Both the position numbers and the translations under genes were made by a program. The notes under the pieces were generated by a model, which searched no databases, was not told the origin of the DNA, and worked only from the letters and a program-made list of their open reading frames with translations. Source: Clostridia bacterium (GTDB lineage Bacteria > Bacillota_A > Clostridia > Oscillospirales > SIG627). From it: 14,784 nucleotides of DNA. The number at the start of each line of letters is the position of its first letter. Position 1 is the first letter of the stretch. Shown here piece by piece: positions 6,530 through 13,460 of the stretch. Where the stretch lies: positions 1 to 14,784 of the forward strand of contig JAFVYT010000135.1 of NCBI GenBank assembly GCA_017508505.1, written 5' to 3'.

Positions 6530-8025
6530 AATTCTTCTCCTTCATTCAGCATAATAAAGTAGGTGCTGTTGGGGGTGAGCTGCAGGGAAAGGTTCGTATC
6601 GGTGAGCTCCTGTTTCAGAACGGGCTTCAGGCATCCCTCCTCGCGGAGAAGGGCGATCTCCTCGGGGGAGATCGGCTCCTGCATTCCGTTTCTCAAATAG
6701 AGCCGATAGGGATTGGTGGTTTCAGCGTCAATGCAATAAAGGGTGAGGGTCTTGCCCTTGAGGGACTCGTCGAAGGCAAAGGTTTCGGTGACGGTGGGAA
6801 CGTTCTGAGAGAAAAGAGGATCGGAGTAGGTCAGGGCGATCATATGATTTCCCTTGTCGTCTTTTGTGGGAAGGACGAAGAGATTCTCCCTCTCCCCCTC
6901 CACCGCAAGGACGTTCTCCTTCAGACGGGCCGCCAAAAGGAAGGCGTTGTAAATGGGCTTTTTGATGAAGTTTAAAGTAAAGAAGTTGCGGAAGCCGGAA
7001 AAGTCCTCCACCATTTCGTGCTGTCCCGAAAGACAGATCATCAATTCGTCAATGACAACGTCGCTGTACACCAGCTTTTGAATGAGCTTGACGTAGTAGG
7101 AGGAGAAGACCTCCGTCTCTCTTGCCATCAGTTCGGGGCATTCCTCCCGGTTGAAGAAGCCTGCAGAGGCCATTCCCCATTCGTCCACGACGATGGGCGT
7201 GTCGCCGAAGCCGCAGGCAAAGATCACGTCGCGATAAGTGCGGATCTTATCCACGAGGTTCTCGGTGCAAATATGCTTCCCCTCCTGATTGATGAGTCTG
7301 GGAGAGGTGCCGTAGCCGTGGAGGGCGATGTAGTCCAGCTTCAGGTTCTTTTCCTTCACGAAGCTTAGGAAGCCTTCCAAAAAGGGTAGCTTATAGGCCA
7401 GAACGGGGCCGCCGATGCGGACGCGGTCGGAAACGCGACGGATGCCGCGCTCGAAAGCCTCGTACAGCTTGCAGTAGTCACGAAGGCGGATCTCCCACTC
7501 GGGCTTGGGCAATTCCGAATGGAAGAAGGCGGAGATGTCGGGCTCGTTAAAGCATTGACAGAGCCAAGTGGAGACCACCTCGATGCCGTAGCGCTCCACG
7601 TTGTGGCGGGTGTACTCGTAGCAGATCTCCTCCCACAGAGCGAAGTCGCGGGGAGGTGCGGAGTTCCAGAGCTTGCCCTTATAGCGGGTCTTGTTTTTGG
7701 AGACGCTGGTCTTATAGGCGGTGTCGGCGGCGATGCAATCGGGCATTCCCGCATAGGCCAGAATGAAGCGATAGCCCTTCTCCACCATATAGTCAAGGCG
7801 CAGATCGCTGAGACGGAAATCATAGCAGAGCTTACCCGTTTCGTCGGTATAGACCACGTCCTCCAGCATCGCGTAGATGCGAACGGCACGCATGGAGCCG
7901 TCCTCGCTCATCCGATCCAGGATTCTCTTGCCCCAAGGGTCCTCCACTGCATCGGTGGGATGGAACACACAGCCGTTCCAGAAATTTCTTTGCTTTTTTA
8001 CAACCTCGGACGTAATACGAATCAT
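6526..8025 (-). CDS. GH39-like glycoside hydrolase, cytoplasmic
   Basis: 499 residues from the ATG at 8025, chosen because AAGGGAG lies 6 nt upstream and the start overlaps the uxuA stop as ATGA (8022-8025). The layout fits clan GH-A and best family GH39 (beta-xylosidase, alpha-L-iduronidase): acid/base E161 in CFNEPDIS, nucleophile E282 in IVVDEWGMAS, and between them a LHGYGTSP segment. A C-terminal part of about 120 residues looks like the beta-sandwich often attached to GH39 barrels. No signal peptide is seen, so it should act inside the cell on imported short oligosaccharides. Placement among glucuronate genes suggests it releases a uronic acid (glucuronate or iduronate) or a xylose carrying one. 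Family assignment is by motif only; another clan GH-A family is possible. Confidence 0.75.
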   Translation of the reverse strand: MIRITSEVVKKQRNFWNGCVFHPTDAVEDPWGKRILDRMSEDGSMRAVRIYAMLEDVVYTDETGKLCYDFRLSDLRLDYMVEKGYRFILAYAGMPDCIAADTAYKTSVSKNKTRYKGKLWNSAPPRDFALWEEICYEYTRHNVERYGIEVVSTWLCQCFNEPDISAFFHSELPKPEWEIRLRDYCKLYEAFERGIRRVSDRVRIGGPVLAYKLPFLEGFLSFVKEKNLKLDYIALHGYGTSPRLINQEGKHICTENLVDKIRTYRDVIFACGFGDTPIVVDEWGMASAGFFNREECPELMARETEVFSSYYVKLIQKLVYSDVVIDELMICLSGQHEMVEDFSGFRNFFTLNFIKKPIYNAFLLAARLKENVLAVEGERENLFVLPTKDDKGNHMIALTYSDPLFSQNVPTVTETFAFDESLKGKTLTLYCIDAETTNPYRLYLRNGMQEPISPEEIALLREEGCLKPVLKQELTDTNLSLQLTPNSTYFIMLNEGEEL

Positions 8026-8978
8026 ACGCTTCTCCCTTCTATTGCTTCCAAAAGTCCCTTCAGATAGCCGATGGCAAAGAGTCTTCCCATGGCATCGTAT
8101 CCGGGTACAGTGCTCTTCTCCCCTGCCATTGTGGGAACGTGATCCACACGGATGGGAACCGAAACGCCGCAATCCCGATACACCTGCAAAAGGTGGGCCA
8201 TATCCAACTCTCCGTTGTCGTGGAAGGTCTCGCGGAAGGCGCGGCGGTCACCGCGGGTATTGCGGAAGTGGACGAAGAAGATCTTTTCGGCAAAGGCACG
8301 GATGGTGTCGTCCAGATCCTCTCCCATAATGTAGAAGTTGGCCTGACACATGGTAAGGCCCAGCATATCGCTGGGGTGCACGTCATAGATGGCGTGGCGG
8401 ATGTTTTCTCTCGAGATCATAATCCGTTCCACGTCGCCGAGACGGGGAACGGGCGGATCGTCGGGATGGAGTGCCAGACGGATGCCGCAGCGCTCCGCTT
8501 CGGGGATGACGGCATCGAGAAAATAGCGATAATTGTCCCAGAGGGCTTCCTTGGTGATGACCTGACCCGTGGGGGTAAATTTGGACGCATCGAAGCCCGT
8601 CACACGGGCGCCACCGCGCTCGGGATAATCCGAGGCGGTGCGAAGCCAGCCGATGTGTGCCATCCAGTTAAAGCAGATGCTCTCAAGGCCGTGGGAGGCC
8701 ATAATGGGAAGCATCTTCAGCACCTTTTCGATGCTTTCGTCTCTTTTTTCGTCCCCTGCCTTGATGTGGTCGTGAACCTCGTTGGGCATCGGCTCCACAA
8801 TAAGAGGGGTAATACCGTAGGAGGTGAAGCGGTCGTAGACCGTTTTCCAATGGTCGGGACGGGTCAGATCAAAATCCGCATCCTCGGGAAGGCGGATGAC
8901 GCCGTGGCGCACCCCCGATTGGAGGGCAAAGTCCCAGGTGGCGTCGTAGGTGGAACGAAAATAATCCGTTAAGATCAT
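8022..8978 (-). CDS. uxuA: D-mannonate dehydratase, short UxuA form
   Basis: 318 residues, against about 350-395 for usual UxuA. It would dehydrate D-mannonate to 2-keto-3-deoxy-D-gluconate in the cytoplasm. Recognisable UxuA features: ICFNWM...WLRT (matching the family CYNFMP...WTRT), LALHPDDPP with H171, a Cys at 211 (TMCQANF), VHFRNTRGD with H237, FHDNGELDM, and RVDHVP with D279. The His-Cys-His-Asp set corresponds to the metal ligands of characterised ManD/UxuA enzymes, so all four appear kept. The start has GGGAGGAG 6 nt upstream, and only one base separates it from the stop of the upstream SDR gene. The shorter length comes from missing insertions, not from a broken end. Function is well supported by the uxaC and mannonate oxidoreductase genes beside it. 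Confidence 0.88.
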   Translation of the reverse strand: MILTDYFRSTYDATWDFALQSGVRHGVIRLPEDADFDLTRPDHWKTVYDRFTSYGITPLIVEPMPNEVHDHIKAGDEKRDESIEKVLKMLPIMASHGLESICFNWMAHIGWLRTASDYPERGGARVTGFDASKFTPTGQVITKEALWDNYRYFLDAVIPEAERCGIRLALHPDDPPVPRLGDVERIMISRENIRHAIYDVHPSDMLGLTMCQANFYIMGEDLDDTIRAFAEKIFFVHFRNTRGDRRAFRETFHDNGELDMAHLLQVYRDCGVSVPIRVDHVPTMAGEKSTVPGYDAMGRLFAIGYLKGLLEAIEGRSV

Positions 8979-8979
8979 C

Positions 8980-9828
8980 TCATACTCCTCCCAAGGTCAA
9001 AAAGCCGCCGTCCACGGGGACGGTAATACCCGTTACAAAAGCGGCGTCATCCTCTCTGAGAAGCCACTTGACACAGCCGACCAGATCCGAAGCGGTGCCA
9101 AAGCGACCCATGGGGGTGTGGGAGATGACCTGCTCACCGCGACGGGTGAGACCGTCCTCCACGGTGCCCAGATAGTTCTTGCTTCTTTCGTTGACCATAA
9201 AGCCGGGTGCGACCGCATTGATGCGGATGCCTGCGGGAGCAAAATAGGCCGCAAGGGACTGAGTCAGATTCATCACGGCGGCCTTGCTCATTGCATAGGC
9301 AAAGCAGCGGGTCAGGGGGCAGTAGCTGTTCATGGAGGCAAAATTCACCACGCTGCCGTGCCCCTTCCTTGCCATCTGGCGGGCGAAGGCGAGGGTGGGG
9401 ATGACGGTGCCCATGGTGTTGATGTCAAGCACGCTTCGGAAGGCGTCCATATCCACACTGTAGATGCCGCGCTCACCCTCGGGCAGAGTTCCGTCCAGCT
9501 CGCGGGGATCAAATTTCGTAATGGAGGGCATCGCCTTCTGATTGTTGCCGCCGGCGCCGTTGATCAGATAGTCGCAGCCGCCTGCCTTCTCCACCTCCTC
9601 GGCCAGAAGGGCAACGGCCTTCTCATCGGTCACGTCCAAGGCACGAACCACCGTCTTTCCGGGGCGGAGCGCCGCAGCCTTTTCGGCGGTGGCAAGAAGC
9701 TTTTCCTCGGTTCTGCCGACCAGATAAACGGTGGCGCCCTCCTCCACCAGGCGGATGGCGATCTCGGAGCAAAGGGTGCCGCCTGCACCCGTTACCACAG
9801 CGATTTTTCCTTCAAAGAGTCCGTTCAC
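8980..9828 (-). CDS. uxuB: SDR-family D-mannonate oxidoreductase (fructuronate reductase, YjmF type)
   Basis: 282 residues, a normal SDR length. Cofactor motif TGAGGTLC (13-20), in the form seen in YjmF-type mannonate oxidoreductases, where the third Gly of the classical motif is lost; NGAGG at 90-94; catalytic S165, Y178 and K182 (YAMSK); PVDGG near the end. Expected reaction: NAD(P)H-dependent reduction of D-fructuronate to D-mannonate. This is the SDR analogue used by Bacillus and relatives, not the long-chain polyol-dehydrogenase UxuB of E. coli. The start is a GTG at 9828 overlapping the uxaC stop (GTGA, 9825-9828), with GAGG 9 nt upstream; no better ATG is in frame nearby. Function leans on the flanking uxaC and uxuA genes, since the SDR fold alone does not define substrate. 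Confidence 0.85.
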   Translation of the reverse strand: MNGLFEGKIAVVTGAGGTLCSEIAIRLVEEGATVYLVGRTEEKLLATAEKAAALRPGKTVVRALDVTDEKAVALLAEEVEKAGGCDYLINGAGGNNQKAMPSITKFDPRELDGTLPEGERGIYSVDMDAFRSVLDINTMGTVIPTLAFARQMARKGHGSVVNFASMNSYCPLTRCFAYAMSKAAVMNLTQSLAAYFAPAGIRINAVAPGFMVNERSKNYLGTVEDGLTRRGEQVISHTPMGRFGTASDLVGCVKWLLREDDAAFVTGITVPVDGGFLTLGGV

Positions 9829-11117
9829 TTTTTCATACCTCGTTTCGTCAGTTTTTCTTTTGCATTATAGTAGGAGATGCGGGATGCGATCTCCACAAGA
9901 GCTTCCTCGGAAAGCTCCCATTCCTCCTCCCGATTCTTTCTTTCCAAGAAGGAGCAAAGAATACGGCGGAAGTAATCGTGCCGCACAAAGGAAAGGATGC
10001 TTCTGGAGTCGGTGGTCATACCGATGAAGCGGGACAGAACACCGCAGGAGGCGATGGCAGAAAGGGTGTTTTCAATGCCCTGCGCGTGATCGCACCACCA
10101 CCAAGCAGGCCCGAGCTGTACCTTAGAGGAAACCCCGTCCTCAGAAAATGAGCCCTGAAGCACGGCCAGAGGGGTCTGATCCCCTTGGTGCAGGGGGAAG
10201 AGCACGGTATCGGGAAGGCCGTCCTTTTTCTCCATCGAGCCGATCAAATCTGCAACGGCAGCGGTGGAAACCCGATCCCCTGCCGCAAAGCCGCCCGCAG
10301 GCCCCGCAAGAGCACGGAGGCGAGGGCTGGTATCACGCTTGGCACCCAAATGCAAGAGCATCGTCCAGCCGCGCTTTTTGTACTCTGCCGCGAGAAGGCG
10401 AAGATTTTCCACTGCCTCCTCCTTTGGAGAATCAAAGAAGCCGGCGTCCAGAGAATGATCCGCAAAGGCGCATCCTGCGGCATCGAAGCGATCCAAAAGA
10501 AACGAAACGGCGCGAAGGTAAGAGGCACGATCCGTCACGGCAATTCCCGTTTTTTCCCGAAGGGCGGCACAAAGCGCCTCGTCGGGGCAAAGGAGATTGT
10601 CCCCGCGCAGGGACGGTGCCACGGAGGCGGAGCCGTACACGGAAAGGTCATCCGTCAGAGACGCAACGGGAGACTGAAACTCTACGCGGAAGCGGGAAAG
10701 GATCCCCTTGGCCGAGTATTCGGGAGAGCGAAGCTTCTCCGCCGTCTCATCCCAAATGCAAAGTGCCGTTTTTTCGGAAGGGAGGGCATCCATCCCAAAA
10801 AGAAAGGAAAGCTCCATCCGTGTCCAGTCGTAAACGGGGTTGCCCGCAAGAGTCGGAAAGATCTTGCAAAAGCGAAGGAATTTTTCCTTCGGAGCGGCAG
10901 AGCCCGTGATATATTCCTCGGGAACGCCGCAGATCCGCATCAGGCGGTGCTTGTAGGGGTCACACTCCAAAAGGATCTCAAACAGATTCTCATAAGAGCG
11001 ATCCCGCGCAAGGTCCGAGGGAGAAAGGTGGTTGTGAAAATCGATCACGGGAAGGGACTTCACCGCATCGAAGAGCCTCTCGGCGGCAGGATTCTTCAAG
11101 AGAAAGCGTTCGTTCAT
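9825..11117 (-). CDS. uxaC: Glucuronate isomerase UxaC
   Basis: 430 residues, a little shorter than the usual ~470. Family hallmarks: DFHNHLSP with H28 and H30 (metal-binding amidohydrolase-like pair), a DPYKHRLMR segment, GNPVYDWTRMEL, LHLGAKRD, LGPAWWWCD, GMTTDSRS with D370, and RHDYFRRIL near the C-terminus. It converts D-glucuronate to D-fructuronate (and D-galacturonate to D-tagaturonate in other bacteria) in the cytoplasm. It is the first gene of the minus-strand operon, with a strong AGGAGG site 5 nt before the ATG. The next gene, a mannonate oxidoreductase, shows that the glucuronate branch is used here; no tagaturonate (galacturonate-branch) genes are seen. Confidence 0.93.
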   Translation of the reverse strand: MNERFLLKNPAAERLFDAVKSLPVIDFHNHLSPSDLARDRSYENLFEILLECDPYKHRLMRICGVPEEYITGSAAPKEKFLRFCKIFPTLAGNPVYDWTRMELSFLFGMDALPSEKTALCIWDETAEKLRSPEYSAKGILSRFRVEFQSPVASLTDDLSVYGSASVAPSLRGDNLLCPDEALCAALREKTGIAVTDRASYLRAVSFLLDRFDAAGCAFADHSLDAGFFDSPKEEAVENLRLLAAEYKKRGWTMLLHLGAKRDTSPRLRALAGPAGGFAAGDRVSTAAVADLIGSMEKKDGLPDTVLFPLHQGDQTPLAVLQGSFSEDGVSSKVQLGPAWWWCDHAQGIENTLSAIASCGVLSRFIGMTTDSRSILSFVRHDYFRRILCSFLERKNREEEWELSEEALVEIASRISYYNAKEKLTKRGMKK

Positions 11118-11157
11118 TTTTTCCTCCTTTATAAGGGCTTGACTGCTCTTTTTCTTG

Positions 11158-11186
11158 AGTGTACCACATCGAGCCTCGGATGAAAA
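11158..11186 (-). promoter_or_regulatory. Probable promoter of the uronate operon
   Basis: Read on the minus strand: TTTTCA (plus 11181-11186), a 17-bp spacer and TACACT (plus 11158-11163), directly preceded by TGG, an extended -10 feature. Each hexamer matches consensus at four of six positions, so it is moderate and could need an activator. A small palindrome CGAG-C-CTCG (11170-11178) lies within the spacer. The leader would be about 35 nt. Confidence 0.5.
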
Positions 11187-11189
11187 GAG

Positions 11190-11217
11190 CGAATGCGACC
11201 ATTTTTAACACGATTCG
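11190..11217. promoter_or_regulatory. Inverted repeat between divergent promoters, possible AraC-type operator
   Basis: CGAAT (11190-11194) and ATTCG (11213-11217) form an inverted repeat 18 bp apart, between the -35 boxes of the two divergent promoters. That is where the neighbouring AraC-family regulator would be expected to bind. The repeat is short and may be chance. Confidence 0.25.
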
Positions 11218-11229
11218 ATCAAAAGGCGC

Positions 11230-11258
11230 TTGACTTGCGGGGCGGACGGGCCTATAAT
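11230..11258 (+). promoter_or_regulatory. Near-consensus sigma-A promoter of the araC-type regulator
   Basis: TTGACT (11230-11235), a 17-bp spacer, TATAAT (11253-11258). Transcription should begin near 11265, only about 11 nt before the ATG at 11276, with the ribosome site GAGGTG (11265-11270) at the extreme 5' end of the message. This is the best-matching promoter in the window. Confidence 0.88.
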
Positions 11259-11275
11259 GGGAGCGAGGTGATGAA

Positions 11276-12049
11276 ATGAAATCCGAGCACGACCTTCTGC
11301 AGGGGGAGATCACGGTGCACAGCATCGTCACGGTAAATGCCATCCGAAATAAGGGATTCCGCCACTCATACCGCAACGGACGCCTGAATCACGGCTTCGT
11401 TTACGTGGTGCGAGGCTCTCTTTCCGAGCGCTTCTGGAACGGGGAGGAGATTATTTTGACCGAGGGGAACGTCCTCTTCGTCCCCAAGGGATGCCGCTAC
11501 GAGGGGGTCTATCTGGAGGATGGAACGGAGGTCAAAATCATCCAATTCGATCTGAAGGATAAAACGGCTCCTCCCTATCTTTCTCAGCCAATCACAAATC
11601 CGCTTCCCAATCCCTCGGAGTGGCTCGAGCCGTTTTTCTCCCGAGAACGGACCAAGGGCTCCGGGCATCCGCTTTATCAGCTTTCCTGTATGTACCGCCT
11701 GCTTTGGCAGATGTCGGAGACCTTTTTCGGAATCCCCGCACGGTACCGCCGTCTGCAGCCTGCGCTGGACGAAATGAACGCGCATTTCACCGAGGCGGGA
11801 GACACGGTCGGACACTGGGCGGAAATGTGCGAAATGAGTGAGGTAAACTTTCGCAGGGTATTTCGGGAATACACGGGACAAAGCCCCATCGATTACCGCA
11901 ATCAGCTTCGCTTAAATCGGGCCAGGATCCTGCTTCAAAGCGGAGAATACAACGTATCCGAGGCGGCAGAGGCCTGTGGCTTTTCCAATCTCTCCTTTTT
12001 CATCCGACTGTACAAGAAGCACTTCGGCCATACGCCGAAAAAGGAATAA
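11276..12049 (+). CDS. AraC-family transcriptional regulator
   Basis: 257 residues with a sugar-sensing cupin-like N-terminal part (about 20-110: FVYVVRGSL, LTEGNVLFVPKGCRYEG) and two C-terminal helix-turn-helix units, about 176-201 and 226-251, the second ending in ACGFSNLSFFIRLYKKHFG, the classical AraC signature. It is transcribed away from uxaC with a 158-bp shared intergenic region, so it most likely senses a uronate, an intermediate or a GH39 product and controls the uronate operon; this is inferred from position. GAGGTG lies 5 nt before the ATG. The ATG at 11271 is out of frame and closes after two codons. No strong terminator follows, so some transcripts may read on into the next gene. 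Confidence 0.9.
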   Translation: MKSEHDLLQGEITVHSIVTVNAIRNKGFRHSYRNGRLNHGFVYVVRGSLSERFWNGEEIILTEGNVLFVPKGCRYEGVYLEDGTEVKIIQFDLKDKTAPPYLSQPITNPLPNPSEWLEPFFSRERTKGSGHPLYQLSCMYRLLWQMSETFFGIPARYRRLQPALDEMNAHFTEAGDTVGHWAEMCEMSEVNFRRVFREYTGQSPIDYRNQLRLNRARILLQSGEYNVSEAAEACGFSNLSFFIRLYKKHFGHTPKKE

Positions 12050-12060
12050 AAGGGCAAATT

Positions 12061-12114
12061 CTCAACAAAAATTGAGGTTTTGTTCAAATTCGTTTTGCAT
12101 TCGGAGCTTATCAT
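12061..12114 (+). promoter_or_regulatory. Predicted activator-dependent promoter with 11-bp-spaced boxes (copy 1)
   Basis: The 14-mer TCAACAAAAATTGA (12062-12075) starts 47 bp before a -10-like TATCAT (12109-12114). From 12061 hexamers follow at 11-bp steps: CTCAAC, TTGAGG (12072), TTCAAA (12083) and TTTGCA (12094), the last ending 9 bp before the -10. No good -35 exists at 16-18 bp. The same arrangement is found at 13461-13514. Such spacing is known for OmpR/PhoB-type response regulators binding one side of the helix; the identity of the regulator is unknown. Confidence 0.55.
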
Positions 12115-12145
12115 TGCAGTATCACTTGACAAGGGGGTGTTTTTC

Positions 12146-12718
12146 GTGGAAACGGAAAATCGCTATCAAAAAAGGATTCTGACCGTACCCAACCTGCTTT
12201 CGTTCTTCCGCCTGGGGCTGGTTCCCGTGATCTTCTGGCTTTATCGCATCAGGGAGGACTATCTAATGACCCTTTGGGTCGTCATCCTCTCGGGGGTTAC
12301 GGATCTGGTGGACGGCTTTATCGCACGGCGCTTTCATATGACGAGCGATCTGGGGAAAGCGCTGGATCCCGTAGCGGACAAATTAACCCAGACGGTGACG
12401 CTGTACTGCCTGACGGCGCGCTTTCCTCATATGCTTTACGCCCTCGTGCTTTTGGTGGTGAAGGAATTTTTCTCGGCCCTTGCCGCACTTTATACCATCA
12501 AGAAAACCAAAGAGGTGAAGGGGGCTGTTTGGCACGGGAAGCTTTCCACGGCAGCCCTGTACCTGACCCTCGGGCTGCACCTTTTGTGGTATGACATCCC
12601 CCACGCGCTTTCCCTTATCACCACGGTAGGCTGCATCGGGATGATGCTTCTCTCCTTCGTCCTTTACGGCAAAATCTACCTCAGAGACATCCGAAGCGTA
12701 AAGGGGGGAAAAAAATGA
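12146..12718 (+). CDS. CDP-alcohol phosphatidyltransferase (PgsA-like)
   Basis: 190 residues from the GTG at 12146, chosen because AAGGGGGTG (12131-12139) ends 6 nt upstream; an in-frame GTG at 12137 is inside that site. The complete family motif D-x2-DG-x2-AR-x8-G-x3-D-x3-D is present (D53, D56, G57, A60-R61, G70, D74, D78), which binds the metal and CDP-diacylglycerol. Several hydrophobic helices make it an integral membrane protein. Length and motif best match phosphatidylglycerophosphate synthase (CDP-DAG plus glycerol-3-phosphate), but cardiolipin-synthase-like and other acceptor alcohols cannot be excluded, so no symbol is given. Its stop overlaps the next gene's start as ATGA (12715-12718), linking it to a (p)ppGpp synthetase. 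Expression is probably driven by the 11-bp-box promoter at 12061-12114. Confidence 0.85.
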   Translation: METENRYQKRILTVPNLLSFFRLGLVPVIFWLYRIREDYLMTLWVVILSGVTDLVDGFIARRFHMTSDLGKALDPVADKLTQTVTLYCLTARFPHMLYALVLLVVKEFFSALAALYTIKKTKEVKGAVWHGKLSTAALYLTLGLHLLWYDIPHALSLITTVGCIGMMLLSFVLYGKIYLRDIRSVKGGKK

Positions 12719-13404
12719 AGGAGACGAATCCGAAGGCGCTCTCCTCCGCTCTATTCGAATCGGGAAAGGAGCTCCGCGAGCGCATCCGAGCCCATCAGTA
12801 TCCCTTTCGGGAATTGATGGCCTATTACCGTTGTGCCATGATGGAGGTGGAAACCAAGTTCCGTGTGCTCAGCGAAACCTACTCTCTGGAGTATGATCAA
12901 AACCCCATCGAATCCATCAAGACCCGCCTAAAGTCCGTTGACAGCATCGCAGACAAGCTCCTGCGCTCAGGGCTTCCCATTGACGTAGAGGCCATCGAAA
13001 CGCACTTAAACGACGTTGCGGGGGTTCGCATCGTCTGCGGCTTTCCCTCGGACATTTACCGTCTTGCCGAGGCTTTTTTAAACCAGGACGACGTCACCCT
13101 CCTTGCCCGAAAGGACTATATGTCCGGTCCGAAGGAAAACGGCTACCGCAGTCTGCATTTGATCGTGGAGATTCCCATTTTTCTCCACGACAAGAAAAAG
13201 AGAATGAAGGTAGAGGTGCAGCTTCGCACCATTTCCATGGACTGGTGGGCAAGCCTGGAGCACAAGATCCGCTATAAGAAGGACGTCACGGTGCCCGAGG
13301 AGGTGGCACTGGAGCTCCGACGCTGTGCCGAGGCGGCGGAGGCGCTGGACAAGAGAATGGAGTGGCTGCGGGATCAAATCCGCGATGCCACCAAAGAATC
13401 ATAA
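12715..13404 (+). CDS. relQ: Small alarmone synthetase, RelQ/SasB type
   Basis: 229 residues, the length of a stand-alone small (p)ppGpp synthetase; there is no HD hydrolase domain and no TGS/ACT regulatory part. Synthetase motifs seen: NPIESIKTRLK (63-73), DVAGVRIV (100-107), ARKDYMSGPK (131-140), GYRSLHL (143-149), EVQLRT (167-172) and WASLEHKIRYKK (178-189). These match RelQ/SasB, which transfers pyrophosphate from ATP to GDP or GTP in the cytoplasm. The C-terminal helix (RDQIRDA) fits the tetramer-forming tail of this group. The ATG overlaps the stop of the CDP-alcohol phosphatidyltransferase, with AAGGGGGG just before it, so the two are translated together. A terminator follows 10 bp after the stop codon. 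Confidence 0.88.
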   Translation: MKETNPKALSSALFESGKELRERIRAHQYPFRELMAYYRCAMMEVETKFRVLSETYSLEYDQNPIESIKTRLKSVDSIADKLLRSGLPIDVEAIETHLNDVAGVRIVCGFPSDIYRLAEAFLNQDDVTLLARKDYMSGPKENGYRSLHLIVEIPIFLHDKKKRMKVEVQLRTISMDWWASLEHKIRYKKDVTVPEEVALELRRCAEAAEALDKRMEWLRDQIRDATKES

Positions 13405-13414
13405 ACATAATCGC

Positions 13415-13453
13415 AAGGGGCCGACACCCAAAGGGGACGTCGGTCCTTTTTTT
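13415..13453 (+). terminator. Intrinsic terminator after the alarmone synthetase gene
   Basis: An 11-bp stem (13415-13425 with 13439-13449, two G-T pairs, core GCCGAC/GTCGGT), a 13-nt loop in which CCC and GGG can pair further, then T-run 13447-13453. It separates the pgsA-like/relQ pair from the next transcription unit. Confidence 0.85.
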
Positions 13454-13460
13454 GATGCGG

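Noticed and set aside
5537..6562. 341-codon plus-strand frame running across the terminator and the RraA gene
   Set aside because: It crosses a strong bidirectional terminator and overlaps a well-supported gene; product shows no known domain.
8026..8172. 49-codon N-terminal extension of the GH39 gene
   Set aside because: It would overlap uxuA by 150 bp and encode a Cys/Arg/His-rich segment unlike the family; the ATG at 8025 has a strong ribosome site.
10148..11183. Long plus-strand frames opposite uxaC
   Set aside because: Arg/Lys/Pro-rich products without domains; they are shadows of the uxaC coding strand.
12061..12082. CTCAA-CAAAAA-TTGAG hairpin with following T-rich stretch as a terminator of the araC-type gene
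   Set aside because: The stem is only five A/T-rich pairs and the T tract is interrupted. The same 14-mer recurs before another gene with fixed distance to the -10, so a regulatory role explains it better.
12080..12145. TTG-started extension of the CDP-alcohol phosphatidyltransferase gene
   Set aside because: It would begin inside the predicted promoter boxes and before the likely transcription start; the GTG at 12146 follows a strong ribosome site.
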